A stretch of 64,000 nt of DNA from an uncultured Ruminococcus sp. (GTDB lineage: Bacteria; Bacillota; Clostridia; Oscillospirales; Ruminococcaceae). Below, piece by piece: positions 8,646 to 17,412 of the stretch. The notes beneath the pieces are model-generated. The model ran no database searches, was not told the origin of the DNA, and saw nothing but the letters and a program-made list of their open reading frames with translations. The stretch covers positions 124,001 through 188,000 of the forward strand of contig NZ_CAMYUE010000001.1 in assembly GCF_947301925.1 (NCBI RefSeq), in the 5' to 3' direction. Every line of letters begins with the position of its first letter. The stretch's first letter is position 1. The position numbers and the translations under genes are program-made.

Positions 8646-8674
8646 TTGCATATTTCTCCGTAATATTATATAAT
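8646..8674 (+). promoter_or_regulatory. Promoter of the rnf operon
   Basis: TTGCAT (8646-8651), 17 bp, TATAAT (8669-8674), preceded at 8629-8640 by TTTTTTTGAAAA. An untranslated leader of roughly 90 bases follows; I saw no riboswitch in it. Confidence 0.8.
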
Positions 8675-8768
8675 ATAAATTGTATGGGCTTTTTGCCCTT
8701 ATATCGTTATTTATTTTTTTAAGCAATGATCTGCGGCGTAAAGCTGCAGCGATACTGAGGAGAATAAT

Positions 8769-10046
8769 ATGAAAAAACTGAACGGTATAAAGCTGAAACA
8801 CCGCAAGAATACGGAAAACAGCTCTACTGTAGTATTTCCAGTACCCGAAAAGGTGAGGATACCCATGTCCATGACAATGGGCGCTCCCTGTCAGCCTCTT
8901 GTAAAGGTTGGAGACGAGGTAAAGGTGGGACAAAAGATAGGCGATACTGACGCCGCTTTCAGTGCCCCTGTTCACTCGGGCGTTTCGGGAAAGGTAACGG
9001 CAATAACCGATTACCGCAATGCTATGGGTGTTGTCTGTAAGATGATAGAGATCGAGTCTGACGGCCTTCAGACCGTATCCGACGAGGTTAAGCCTCCTGT
9101 AGTTACCGATAAGGAGAGCTTTGTCAAGGCTGTCCGCGAGAGCGGCGCCTGCGGACTGGGCGGTGCTGGCTTCCCCACACATATAAAGCTCAATCCCAAG
9201 GCAGAGATAGATACGCTTATTATCAATGCCGCTGAGTGCGAGCCCTACATAACAGCCGATTATCGGGAGATGATGGAAAATCCCGATGATATCATAAACG
9301 GTATCAAGCTTCTGAAATCACAGCTCGGCATCAAGAGAGCAAAGCTTGCCATAGAGGCCAACAAGCCCGAAGCTATAAAGAACTTCACAGCTATGGCTGA
9401 GAATGACGATACCATAGATATAATAACTCTGCCGTCGTCCTATCCCCAGGGAGCAGAAAAGGTCATCATTTATAATTCCACGGGAAGGATAGTCAACGAG
9501 GGCGAGCTTCCTGCCGATTCGGGCGTAATTGTTATAAATGTATCAACCATAGCCTTCCTTTACCGTTATATGCAGACAGGTATGCCTCTTGTGACGCGCC
9601 GTCTCACCATTGACGGCAACGCTGTAGGTGAGCCCAAGAATGTTCAGGCTGTCATCGGCACATCGTTCAGGGAGCTCCTTGAATTCTGCAAGGCGGACAT
9701 TGATTCCATAAAGAAGCTTATAGCAGGCGGTCCCATGATGGGAATGAGCATACCTGATATAGATATGCCCGTTGTCAAGACTTCCAACGCACTGCTGGCT
9801 ATAAATCACTACGACGAGCGCAAGACCTCATCGTGTATACGCTGCGGACGATGCGTCAGGGTATGCCCTCTGGGACTTATGCCTGCCGATATCGACAGAG
9901 CGTACAGGATACGCAATGTTGAGGAGCTCAAGGAGCTGAAGGTGCTGCTCTGCATGAACTGCGGAAGCTGTACATATGTATGCCCCGCAAACAGAAAGCT
10001 TGCGGAGACCAATCAGCTTGCAAAAGCGCTCATACCAAGAAAGTAA
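8769..10046 (+). CDS. rnfC: Rnf complex subunit RnfC
   Basis: Peripheral NADH-binding subunit of the ferredoxin:NAD+ oxidoreductase (Rnf), which couples electron flow to H+ or Na+ export. It is 425 aa, with an N-terminal barrel-sandwich region, the flavoprotein-51K-like NADH-site block GACGLGGAGFPTHIKL, and two C-terminal [4Fe-4S] motifs (CIRCGRCVRVCP and CMNCGSCTYVCP). GAGGAG precedes the ATG. It is the first gene of the order C-D-G-E-A-B, the arrangement known from Acetobacterium and clostridia, with rnfD 15 bases downstream. Confidence 0.96.
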   Translation: MKKLNGIKLKHRKNTENSSTVVFPVPEKVRIPMSMTMGAPCQPLVKVGDEVKVGQKIGDTDAAFSAPVHSGVSGKVTAITDYRNAMGVVCKMIEIESDGLQTVSDEVKPPVVTDKESFVKAVRESGACGLGGAGFPTHIKLNPKAEIDTLIINAAECEPYITADYREMMENPDDIINGIKLLKSQLGIKRAKLAIEANKPEAIKNFTAMAENDDTIDIITLPSSYPQGAEKVIIYNSTGRIVNEGELPADSGVIVINVSTIAFLYRYMQTGMPLVTRRLTIDGNAVGEPKNVQAVIGTSFRELLEFCKADIDSIKKLIAGGPMMGMSIPDIDMPVVKTSNALLAINHYDERKTSSCIRCGRCVRVCPLGLMPADIDRAYRIRNVEELKELKVLLCMNCGSCTYVCPANRKLAETNQLAKALIPRK

Positions 10047-10061
10047 GGAGGCGGAGAGATA

Positions 10062-11027
10062 ATGAACAAGCTTATCGTTTCGCCGTCGCCCCACGACGAA
10101 AATTATGTAAAAACGTCCAACATAATGCTGAATGTTATAATCGCGCTTCTTCCTGCGTGGGGAGCTGCGATATACTTCTTCGGACTGCGCGTTATACCTC
10201 TTACGGCGGTATGTATCGGAAGCTGCATATTCTTCGAGTATGTATGCAGACGTATGATGAAGCGCGACAATACCATAACAGACCTTTCCGCTGTAGTAAC
10301 AGGTCTTATACTTGCAATGAACCTTCCTGTGACTCTGCCGTACTGGATGGCAGTGATAGGCTCATTCGTTGCCATAGTCATAGTTAAGCAGCTCTTCGGC
10401 GGTCTGGGACAGAACTTTGCAAATCCTGCCATCACCGCACGAATTGTCCTCATGGTAAGTTTCCCAGCGGCAATGACCAATTGGGTGCTTCCTCTTACAG
10501 GTAAGGCTGACGCAGTATCGGGAGCTACTCCTCTTGTACTGAAGGGCATGAGCAGTGACAAGCTCAGCGAGATCGGTCAGAGCGTACCAAGCTATCTTGA
10601 TCTTTTCCTTGGAAAAACAGGCGGCTGTCTCGGCGAGACCTGTGCTCTTGCGCTTCTTATCGGCGGACTTTATCTTGCAGCAAGGCGTATAATCTCTCTT
10701 GCAGCTCCTGTTTCATTCATAGGAAGTCTCTTTATACTGAGCTGGATAGCAGGGGAGGATCCCGTATATCAGATACTTGCAGGCGGCGTGTTCCTCGGAG
10801 CCTTCTTCATGGCTACGGACTATGCCACAACGCCCATAACCACAAAGGGCAAGATCGTATTCGGACTTGGCTGCGGTATCATCACATTTGTAATAAGGCA
10901 TTTTGGTTCCTATCCCGAGGGCGTATCCTTCTCGATACTCCTTATGAACGTGCTGACTCCCTATATCGAGCAGCTCACAAGGACAAAGGTGCTTGGCGCA
11001 AAGGAGGCTGAGAAAAATGAAGGATAA
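10062..11027 (+). CDS. rnfD: Rnf complex subunit RnfD
   Basis: Integral membrane subunit (321 aa) with many hydrophobic helices. The motif AVSGATPL is the S/T-GAT site where FMN is covalently bound through Thr in RnfD/NqrB proteins. The start ATG follows AAGGAGG. Its 3' end overlaps the rnfG start by 11 bases, indicating coupled translation. Confidence 0.95.
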   Translation: MNKLIVSPSPHDENYVKTSNIMLNVIIALLPAWGAAIYFFGLRVIPLTAVCIGSCIFFEYVCRRMMKRDNTITDLSAVVTGLILAMNLPVTLPYWMAVIGSFVAIVIVKQLFGGLGQNFANPAITARIVLMVSFPAAMTNWVLPLTGKADAVSGATPLVLKGMSSDKLSEIGQSVPSYLDLFLGKTGGCLGETCALALLIGGLYLAARRIISLAAPVSFIGSLFILSWIAGEDPVYQILAGGVFLGAFFMATDYATTPITTKGKIVFGLGCGIITFVIRHFGSYPEGVSFSILLMNVLTPYIEQLTRTKVLGAKEAEKNEG

Positions 11028-11544
11028 AGTAAAGCCTACAATAGTTCTCACTCTGATATGCGTTATAGCTTCTCTGCTCCTGGTATTTGCCTATGAGCTC
11101 ACAAAGGACAGGATCGCCGATCAGAAGGCGGATAAATTCAACAGCAGCGTTGAGACTCTTTTCGGAAAGACCGAAAGCAAGGTAGTTTCGCTGAAATGCG
11201 GATATGACGAAGTACAGACCATTGCCGTTACTCCCGACAAGAAGACGGTCATTCAGGTATGTACGGACGGCTACTCCAAGGGCGGTATAAACATACTTGT
11301 AGGTATAGACGAAAATGGTGCTATTTCCGGCATAGAGTTCGTATCTCTCGGTGAGACTCCGGGCCTCGGCTCTAAGGTCCGCGATCAGGAGGACTTCCGC
11401 AAGCAGTTCTACGGACTTACACAGCCTTCCGACTCTTTCGACGCCATAAGCGGCGCAACTTTCTCATCAAAGGGTATGAAGCACGCAGTAGATACTGCAC
11501 TTAAAGTATACAACGAAAACAAGGAGGCGATAATCGGTGGCTGA
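11017..11544 (+). CDS. rnfG: Rnf complex subunit RnfG
   Basis: FMN-carrying subunit, 175 aa, with one N-terminal membrane helix (TIVLTLICVIASLLLVFAY) and an exported domain. The DAISGATFSSKG motif carries the covalent FMN Thr. The ATG at 11017 is preferred because AAGGAGG lies 9 bases upstream; the longer TTG-started frame from 10993 has no such site. It overlaps rnfD and the next gene rnfE (GTGGCTGA, 8 bases). Confidence 0.94.
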   Translation: MKDKVKPTIVLTLICVIASLLLVFAYELTKDRIADQKADKFNSSVETLFGKTESKVVSLKCGYDEVQTIAVTPDKKTVIQVCTDGYSKGGINILVGIDENGAISGIEFVSLGETPGLGSKVRDQEDFRKQFYGLTQPSDSFDAISGATFSSKGMKHAVDTALKVYNENKEAIIGG

Positions 11545-12211
11545 AAATAAAACATCACTTGTAAAAGAGCTTACAAAAGGCGTTATAAAAGAAAACCCCA
11601 CACTGGTAATGCTCCTTGGAATGTGTCCTACACTTGCGGTTACAACACAGGCAATGAACGGCATAGGTATGGGACTTGCGACTACCTTCGTGCTCCTTGG
11701 TTCAAATATAGTAATATCAGCGCTGAGAAAGGTAATACCCGACAAGGTCAGGATACCTGCATTCATCGTAGTTATCGCAAGCTTTGTTACACTTATCGGT
11801 TTCCTGCTTGAGGGCTTCGTGCCCAGCCTTTATGACAGTCTTGGCATATATCTCACCCTTATAACCGTAAACTGTATCATATTCGGCAGAGCTGAGATGT
11901 TCGCCAGCAAGAACGGCGTTATCGCATCGGCCTGCGATGCAATAGGAATGGGCATAGGCTTTACTCTTGCCCTGTTCCTGATGGGCTCCGTCCGCGAGAT
12001 AATAGGCGCAGGACAGTGGATGGGAATATCTATCCCTGTTATACACGATACCCCCATGCTTCTGTTCATCATGCCTGCGGGAGGATTTTTCACTCTGGGT
12101 GTGATAATCGCAGCAGTAAACAAGCTTTCAAAGAAGAAGCCGCCCAAGGAGATAAGCTGTGACAGCTGTCCCAATGCGGAGGCTTGCGGAAAGGCAGGTG
12201 GCTGTCAGTGA
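11537..12211 (+). CDS. rnfE: Rnf complex subunit RnfE
   Basis: Polytopic membrane subunit (224 aa) of the RnfA/RnfE/NqrD/NqrE family. GMCPTLAVTTQAMNG and the intramembrane-cysteine block NCIIFGRAEMF match the family, whose paired half-transporters hold an Fe-S centre at the A/E interface. The start is GTG within the end of rnfG. The C-terminal tail is Cys-rich (CDSCPNAEACGKAGGC), an extension seen in several clostridial RnfE proteins whose role I do not know. Confidence 0.94.
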   Translation: MAENKTSLVKELTKGVIKENPTLVMLLGMCPTLAVTTQAMNGIGMGLATTFVLLGSNIVISALRKVIPDKVRIPAFIVVIASFVTLIGFLLEGFVPSLYDSLGIYLTLITVNCIIFGRAEMFASKNGVIASACDAIGMGIGFTLALFLMGSVREIIGAGQWMGISIPVIHDTPMLLFIMPAGGFFTLGVIIAAVNKLSKKKPPKEISCDSCPNAEACGKAGGCQ

Positions 12212-12786
12212 AAACCATGATCGTTATACTTCTCTCGGCAATGCTGACAGATAACTTTGTACTTTCAAAGTTTATGGGAATATGTCCCTTCCTCGGCGTA
12301 TCCAAGAAGCTGGACAGTGCATCGGGAATGGGGATTGCAGTTACCTTTGTAATGATCTGTGCAACTCTTGTGACCTATCCCATACATCACGGTATACTTG
12401 TTCCCAACGGACTTGAATACTTTGACACAGTTGTATTCATACTTGTTATCGCTCTGTTCGTTCAGCTGGTGGAGAACTTCCTGAAGAAGTGCGTACCTTC
12501 GCTGTATAAATCCCTGGGCGTGTATCTGCCGCTGATAACCACAAACTGTGCTGTTCTCGGCGTTACGGTCCTCAATATCGACAACGAGTACAGCTTCTTC
12601 AATTCAATAATCAACGCTCTCGGCGGCGGACTTGGCTTTATGCTTGCTCTGGTAATATTCTCGGGAGTACGCAAAAAGCTTGAATACGCCGATATCCCCG
12701 AGACATTCAAGGGCGTGCCCGCAACGCTCATCGCCGCTTCCATAGTTTCCGTAAGCTTTATGGGCTTCTCGGGACTTTTCAGCTAA
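12208..12786 (+). CDS. rnfA: Rnf complex subunit RnfA
   Basis: Polytopic partner of RnfE (192 aa). DNFVLSKFMGICPFLGVSKK and TTNCAVLGV are the family signatures, and the Cys residues are the conserved intramembrane ones. The start is taken as GTG 12208, overlapping the rnfE stop (GTGA) with AGGTGG 6 bases upstream; the ATG at 12217 is an alternative. Confidence 0.93.
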   Translation: MKTMIVILLSAMLTDNFVLSKFMGICPFLGVSKKLDSASGMGIAVTFVMICATLVTYPIHHGILVPNGLEYFDTVVFILVIALFVQLVENFLKKCVPSLYKSLGVYLPLITTNCAVLGVTVLNIDNEYSFFNSIINALGGGLGFMLALVIFSGVRKKLEYADIPETFKGVPATLIAASIVSVSFMGFSGLFS

Positions 12787-12798
12787 GGAGGTGCAGGA

Positions 12799-13602
12799 AT
12801 GACAACATATCTTATACCTGCTCTTATCCTCGGAGGCTGCGGAATACTGGCAGGAGTGCTTCTTACTATAGCTGCAAAGGTATTCCATGTTGAAGTGGAC
12901 GAGAGGATAGAGAAGATCGCCGAATCCCTGCCCCAGGCCAACTGCGGTGCCTGCGGCTATGCAGGCTGTGCGGACTACGCCGCAGCTATCGTCGAGAAGG
13001 GCGCTGCTACTAATCTCTGCCGTCCCGGCGGAGCCGACGCAGCGGGCAAGATCGCCGCAATACTCGGAACAGCCGCAGCAGAGGTAGTTCCCATGACTGC
13101 TGTTGTACACTGCAGCGGCGACTGCGAAGCCACATCTCAGGCATTTTACTTTGACGGAGTTCAGTCATGTAAGGCTGTAAAGCGTTTCTACGGCGGAAAC
13201 GGAATGTGCAAATACGGCTGTATCGGTCTCGGAGACTGTATGAACGTCTGCGAGCATGACGCCATAAAGATCGTAAACGGTGTTGCGAAAGTCACACCTG
13301 CACTCTGCGGAGCCTGCGGACAGTGCGCAGCTGCCTGTCCCAATCAGCTCATAACCATAAAGCCGCTTTCAAAGCATATCGACGTTCTGTGCTCATCGGG
13401 AGACAACGGAAAAGCAACAAAGCTGGTATGCAAGAACGGCTGTATCGGCTGTAAGATCTGTGAGAAGAAATGTCCCAATGAGGCTATTATCGTCAATAAC
13501 TTCCACGCATCTATCGACTACAGCAAGTGCACCAACTGCGGAGCCTGCATGGCAGCCTGTCCTGCGAAGGTCATTCACAGCAGTGAGGTCAAAGCGCAAT
13601 AA
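12799..13602 (+). CDS. rnfB: Rnf complex subunit RnfB (polyferredoxin)
   Basis: Ferredoxin-accepting subunit, 267 aa. It has an N-terminal membrane anchor, then a [4Fe-4S] domain NCGACGYAGCADYA, followed by ferredoxin-type clusters including CGACGQCAAACP, CIGCKICEKKCP and CTNCGACMAACP. The ATG follows TAAGGAGGTG. It ends the operon and is followed by a terminator hairpin. Confidence 0.96.
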   Translation: MTTYLIPALILGGCGILAGVLLTIAAKVFHVEVDERIEKIAESLPQANCGACGYAGCADYAAAIVEKGAATNLCRPGGADAAGKIAAILGTAAAEVVPMTAVVHCSGDCEATSQAFYFDGVQSCKAVKRFYGGNGMCKYGCIGLGDCMNVCEHDAIKIVNGVAKVTPALCGACGQCAAACPNQLITIKPLSKHIDVLCSSGDNGKATKLVCKNGCIGCKICEKKCPNEAIIVNNFHASIDYSKCTNCGACMAACPAKVIHSSEVKAQ

Positions 13603-13606
13603 AACG

Positions 13607-13634
13607 AAAGCCGCTGTCATACAGCGGCTTTTAT
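13607..13634 (+). terminator. Terminator of the rnf operon
   Basis: 11-bp stem AAAGCCGCTGT/ACAGCGGCTTT with a short T-rich tail. Confidence 0.82.
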
Positions 13635-13648
13635 AATAACACAAAGAG

Positions 13649-13676
13649 AAAAGCTTCCCGTGAAGGGAAGCTTTTT
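13649..13676 (-). terminator. Terminator of tRNA-Leu
   Basis: Stem AAGCTTCCC/GGGAAGCTT. On the minus strand it follows the tRNA directly and ends in TTTTCTC. It has T runs on both sides and could also back up the rnf terminator. Confidence 0.85.
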
Positions 13677-13680
13677 GAAG

Positions 13681-13764
13681 TGCGGATAACAGGACTTGAA
13701 CCTGCATGAACTTGCGTTCATATGGACCTGAACCATACGCGTCTGCCAATTCCGCCATATCCGC
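13681..13764 (-). tRNA. tRNA-Leu (anticodon CAG)
   Basis: 84-nt class II tRNA with acceptor GCGGATA/TATCCGC, anticodon stem TATGG/CCATA, loop TTCAGGT, a long variable arm (TGAACGCAAGTTCA) and T-loop TTCAAGT. CCA is not encoded (CTT follows), unlike the tRNAs at 6.3-6.6 kb. Confidence 0.95.
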
Positions 13765-13840
13765 ATATTGTCTGTGATTTTTACCCGGCTCAGACTTGCC
13801 GGGGCGGACCGTATCAACGGCTGTTCCGCAGTACCTAAAT

Positions 13841-13869
13841 ATTTTACCACATTACAGGACGTTTGTCAA
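13841..13869 (-). promoter_or_regulatory. Promoter of tRNA-Leu
   Basis: Minus strand TTGACA (13864-13869), 17 bp, TAAAAT (13841-13846). Confidence 0.87.
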
Positions 13870-13928
13870 GTGTTTTTTTGAAAAAAATTGATATCAGCGG
13901 CGGAAGATGTTCTGACGTACATTATATG

Positions 13929-13957
13929 TTGCAGTTTCCCGTGATATATGATATAAT
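13929..13957 (+). promoter_or_regulatory. Promoter of the SPL-like radical SAM gene
   Basis: TTGCAG (13929-13934), 17 bp, TATAAT (13952-13957). Confidence 0.75.
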
Positions 13958-13991
13958 TTTAAGTAATATGCCCCTGCCGAAAGGAGAAGCC

Positions 13992-14855
13992 ATGCATTTT
14001 GTCGAAGCAAAAGGGATACTTTCGTCTCATAACGGTATGAATATATACCGCGGCTGTACTCACGGCTGTATTTACTGCGACAGCCGCAGCCTGTGTTATA
14101 ATATGTCTCACGCATTTGAGGATATAGAGGTCAAGATAAATGCGCCGCAGCTCCTTGAAAAAGCGCTGCGCTCAAAGCGCAAGCGGTGTATGATAGGGAC
14201 GGGAGCCATGGGTGACCCATATATCCCTGCTGAAAAGGAGCTGAAGCTCACAAGGCGCTGTCTTGAGCTTATAGAGCAGTATAGCTTCGGTGTTGCATTG
14301 CAGACCAAGTCCGATCTTGTGCTTCGTGATACTGACCTTCTTTCAGCAATCAACGAAGATCAGAAGGCGGTGGTCCAGATGACCATGACCACATTTGACG
14401 ACGAGCTGTGCCGTATCATCGAGCCCGGAGTATGTCCCACAAGCCGCCGCTTCGAGGTGCTTTCGGAGATGAAGAAACAGAGGATACCCACTGTTGTCTG
14501 GCTTTCTCCCTTCCTGCCGTATATAAACGATACCGAGGAAAATCTCATGGGACTTCTCGGGTACTGTGCCGAGGCAGGCGTAAAGGGGATAATCTGTTAC
14601 GGCATCGGCACAACTATGCGTGACGGCAGCAGGGAATATTTTTATTCAGCCCTTGACAGGCATTTCAAGGGCCTTTCCGACAGATACCGCCGTGAATACG
14701 GACTCTCATATGAGGCGGTCAGTCCGTATAATGACAGGCTGATGGCTATTTTCGGCGAATTCTGTGAAAAGTACGGTATAATGCACGACAATGGACAGTG
14801 TTTCCGTTATCTGGAGGAGCTTCCCGAGAAATTCGAGCAGCTGACATTATTCTGA
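13992..14855 (+). CDS. SPL-like radical SAM protein
   Basis: Radical SAM enzyme of the spore-photoproduct-lyase-like family, 287 aa. The [4Fe-4S]-SAM motif is CTHGCIYC, in the family context YRGCTHGCIYCDSRS. GTGAMGDPYIPAEKEL and TKSDLVLRD also fit SPL-family proteins. True spore photoproduct lyase repairs a thymine dimer in spore DNA; many paralogues in non-sporulating bacteria have no proven substrate, so I make no substrate claim. The ATG at 13992 follows AAGGAGAAG; upstream in-frame codons lack a ribosome binding site. Confidence 0.85.
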   Translation: MHFVEAKGILSSHNGMNIYRGCTHGCIYCDSRSLCYNMSHAFEDIEVKINAPQLLEKALRSKRKRCMIGTGAMGDPYIPAEKELKLTRRCLELIEQYSFGVALQTKSDLVLRDTDLLSAINEDQKAVVQMTMTTFDDELCRIIEPGVCPTSRRFEVLSEMKKQRIPTVVWLSPFLPYINDTEENLMGLLGYCAEAGVKGIICYGIGTTMRDGSREYFYSALDRHFKGLSDRYRREYGLSYEAVSPYNDRLMAIFGEFCEKYGIMHDNGQCFRYLEELPEKFEQLTLF

Positions 14856-14869
14856 CAGGAGATCATGAA

Positions 14870-15532
14870 ATGAACGAACATATAATGGTGATAGATGATG
14901 ATATGCACATCGGCAATATGCTTGAGGAGGCGCTTTCCAGGGAGAATTACAGGGTTTCCAGAGCTTATTCCGGAACAGAGGCGCTTATGCTCCTTTCTGC
15001 TGCCAGACCCGATCTTATACTCCTTGATCTTATGCTGCCGGGACTCACCGGTGAGGAACTCCTTCCTAAGATAAGCGGCATACCTGTCATAATAGTAAGT
15101 GCTAAGATAGACGTTGATAACAAGATAGACCTGCTTCTGAAAGGTGCTGCCGACTATATAACAAAGCCCTTCAATATGAGGGAGCTTATGGCGCGTATCA
15201 AGGTACAGCTCCGCAGCTGGTCGGCGTCCGCTCACTCTTCCGAACTGGTATACAGGGAGCTCAGGCTCAATACCAATACTCACAGTGTTTCCATAAGCGG
15301 CAGCGAGGTCAAACTCACGCGGACAGAGTATGCCATACTGAAGCTGCTCATGCTCAATCCCGAGCAGGTCATAACAAAATCCGTAATGCTTGACAGGATC
15401 AGCGAGGACACTCCCGACTGTACGGAATCCTCTCTGAAGCAGCATATAAGCAATCTCCGAAGGAAGCTTCGCTCTGCTGACGGAGGCGAGTACATAGAGG
15501 CGGTCTGGGGCATAGGGTTCAAAATGGCCTGA
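14870..15532 (+). CDS. OmpR-family response regulator
   Basis: Two-component response regulator, 220 aa: receiver domain with acidic DDD at 9-11, phospho-acceptor Asp53 (LILLDLMLPG) and IIVSAK, followed by a winged-helix DNA-binding domain (LTRTEYAILKLLMLNPEQV, HISNLRRKL). The ATG at 14870 follows AGGAGATC. It heads a cassette ABC ATPase - permease - permease - histidine kinase on the same strand. The layout resembles antimicrobial-peptide sensing and resistance modules (Bcr/Bce/Spa type), so it probably controls the transporter; target and inducer are unknown. Helically phased CTTTAC repeats right after its stop look like its binding site. Confidence 0.92.
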   Translation: MNEHIMVIDDDMHIGNMLEEALSRENYRVSRAYSGTEALMLLSAARPDLILLDLMLPGLTGEELLPKISGIPVIIVSAKIDVDNKIDLLLKGAADYITKPFNMRELMARIKVQLRSWSASAHSSELVYRELRLNTNTHSVSISGSEVKLTRTEYAILKLLMLNPEQVITKSVMLDRISEDTPDCTESSLKQHISNLRRKLRSADGGEYIEAVWGIGFKMA

Positions 15533-15534
15533 AT

Positions 15535-15594
15535 CTTTACTTTATCTTTACTGTTTTCTTTACCGCTTTCTTTACTTTTTGGATGTAATATGAT
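15535..15594 (+). promoter_or_regulatory. Putative response-regulator operator and promoter of the ABC transporter genes
   Basis: Four direct copies of CTTTAC start at 15535, 15546, 15558 and 15570 (11-12 bp apart, one helical turn). The last copy ends 10 bp before TAATAT (15586-15591); TATGAT (15589-15594) is an alternative -10. No good -35 box exists. This is the layout expected for OmpR/PhoB-type activators that replace the -35 contact. Confidence 0.6.
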
Positions 15595-15619
15595 ATCAGA
15601 AAGCAAGGAGGTGCATTCT

Positions 15620-16549
15620 ATGGAATATGTAATAAAGACAAAGGATCTGTGCAAGCGTTACAAAAGCTTCAAGGCACTTGACGGATTAGAGCTGAGCGTG
15701 CCAAAGGGTTCGATATACGGACTTGTAGGCAGGAACGGTGCAGGCAAGACAACATTCTTCCGAATACTGTGCGGACTTCAGGCGCCTACCTCGGGAGAGT
15801 ATGAGATATACGGCGCAGCCGGCAGAAGCAGCGCAATAAGAAAGTCCCGCAGGAGAATGGGAGCCGTTGTTGAGACTCCGTCCATATACCTTGATATGAC
15901 AGCAGAGCAAAATCTTAAGTATCAGTGCAGTATGCTCGGACTTCCGGATTACAGTTGTGTCGGCGAGCTTCTGAAGCTTGTCGGCCTTGAGAATACAGGC
16001 AAGAAGCGAGCAAAGAATTTCTCCCTTGGTATGAGACAGCGTCTCGGCATAGCCGTTGCTCTTGTAGGAAATCCCGATCTTCTTATACTTGACGAGCCAA
16101 TAAACGGACTTGACCCCCAGGGTATAGTAGAAATAAGAGAGCTTATACTTAGGCTTAATCGCGAAAAGGAGATAACAGTTGTTATTTCCAGCCATATTCT
16201 TGACGAACTGGCAAAGCTTGCTACATACTATGGCTTTGTTGACAAGGGAAGGGTCATAAAGGAGATGAGCGCCGAGGAGCTGGAGGAAAGCTGCCGCAAG
16301 TGTATCAGAATGGAAGTATCCGATACAGCTGCAATGGCAAGGGCTCTTGATAAAATGGGCGTAGAGTACAAGATACTGTCAGATACAACGGCAGATATGT
16401 TTGCCAGGATGAATTTTTCAAAGCTGTCGGCAGCTCTTAATGAGGAGAACTGCGAGGTCATCTCCATGAACGAGCATGACGAGAGTCTTGAAGGCTTCTT
16501 TATCTCTCTTGTAGGAGGTGGCGGCAATGATCAGACTTCTGAAAGCTGA
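15620..16549 (+). CDS. ABC transporter ATP-binding protein (BcrA-like)
   Basis: ATPase subunit, 309 aa, of a drug or bacteriocin-type ABC transporter. Walker A GRNGAGKTT at about 38-46, signature LGMRQRLG at about 135 (LGMRQ rather than LSGGQ, usual in BcrA/NatA-like ATPases), Walker B LLILDEP and H-loop SSHILDEL. The C-terminal domain is that of the lantibiotic-immunity/BcrA group. The ATG at 15620 is chosen for its AAGGAGGTG site; an ATG at 15590 has none. The stop overlaps the following permease by 23 bases. Confidence 0.92.
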   Translation: MEYVIKTKDLCKRYKSFKALDGLELSVPKGSIYGLVGRNGAGKTTFFRILCGLQAPTSGEYEIYGAAGRSSAIRKSRRRMGAVVETPSIYLDMTAEQNLKYQCSMLGLPDYSCVGELLKLVGLENTGKKRAKNFSLGMRQRLGIAVALVGNPDLLILDEPINGLDPQGIVEIRELILRLNREKEITVVISSHILDELAKLATYYGFVDKGRVIKEMSAEELEESCRKCIRMEVSDTAAMARALDKMGVEYKILSDTTADMFARMNFSKLSAALNEENCEVISMNEHDESLEGFFISLVGGGGNDQTSES

Positions 16550-17402
16550 GTTCGGACGATGCCTGAAGGGAAAGCTCTTCTGGCTCATGGTCATATTCAC
16601 CTTTGTAATGGGCGTTAGCTGCAATGTGGTAAGGTATATCGACTTCAGAAGGAATTCCAACGAGGCAGCCAACGAGGTAGTATACAATGACACTATGCTG
16701 TATGTGGGGCTTATCTCGGCAAGCGTGCTTGTAGGCATATTCGTCGTTTTCCATGCGGGTATGGAGTTTGACGAGGGGACCATAAGGAATAAGCTTGTAG
16801 CAGGCAATTCCAGATCTGCCATTTACTTATGTAATTTTGCAATATGTTCTTTTGCGTCAATAGTGATGCAGTATATATTCTTTTTTGCAGCGTTTGCTTC
16901 GTCATATGCATTTTTCGGAGCATTTCATCATCCGTTCTCTGTAATGATGCAGCTTCAGCTTATGGGAAGTCTAGGCATCGTTGCGCTGACTGCGTTTATG
17001 CTCATGCTGACCATGATACTGAGGAGCAAGACCATTTCCATTGCAGTATGCCTGATAGCCGCTGTTGTTATCTTTGCCGTGGGCACTATAGTGACAACAG
17101 ACATAACGGAGCACAGTATCGAGCTTTCCGATTACGGCGAGGAAATAATGTCCCCCGAAAAATACGATATACTTGACAGGTACAGCTATGTATACGGTGT
17201 GGACAGCGAGAACTGCAAGGGCAAAGAGCTTTTTATAAAGGAACAGCTTTATGATGGCCTGTTTCAGTGTCATGTCTACAGGTTCAGCTCCGAAAGGGAG
17301 CTGCCCTATCACTGGCAGTATATGCTTATCTACGATATAGCCATAATAGCTGTAACTACGGCAGCGGGAGTATTCCTCTTCCGCAGGCTTGATCTGAAAT
17401 GA
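16527..17402 (+). CDS. ABC transporter permease subunit 1
   Basis: ABC-2-like permease, 291 aa, with about six membrane helices (for example WLMVIFTFVMGV, YVGLISASVLVGIFVVF, YDIAIIAVTTAAGVFLF). It starts MIRLLKAEFGRCLKGKLF with TAGGAGGTGG upstream and overlaps the ATPase gene. It is paralogous to the next gene: both begin with LLKAEFGR and share the FDEGTIRNKLVAGNSRSAIYL-type block. The substrate is unknown; peptide antibiotic export or immunity is inferred from the linked two-component system. Confidence 0.88.
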   Translation: MIRLLKAEFGRCLKGKLFWLMVIFTFVMGVSCNVVRYIDFRRNSNEAANEVVYNDTMLYVGLISASVLVGIFVVFHAGMEFDEGTIRNKLVAGNSRSAIYLCNFAICSFASIVMQYIFFFAAFASSYAFFGAFHHPFSVMMQLQLMGSLGIVALTAFMLMLTMILRSKTISIAVCLIAAVVIFAVGTIVTTDITEHSIELSDYGEEIMSPEKYDILDRYSYVYGVDSENCKGKELFIKEQLYDGLFQCHVYRFSSERELPYHWQYMLIYDIAIIAVTTAAGVFLFRRLDLK

Positions 17403-17412
17403 GGTGAACGGT

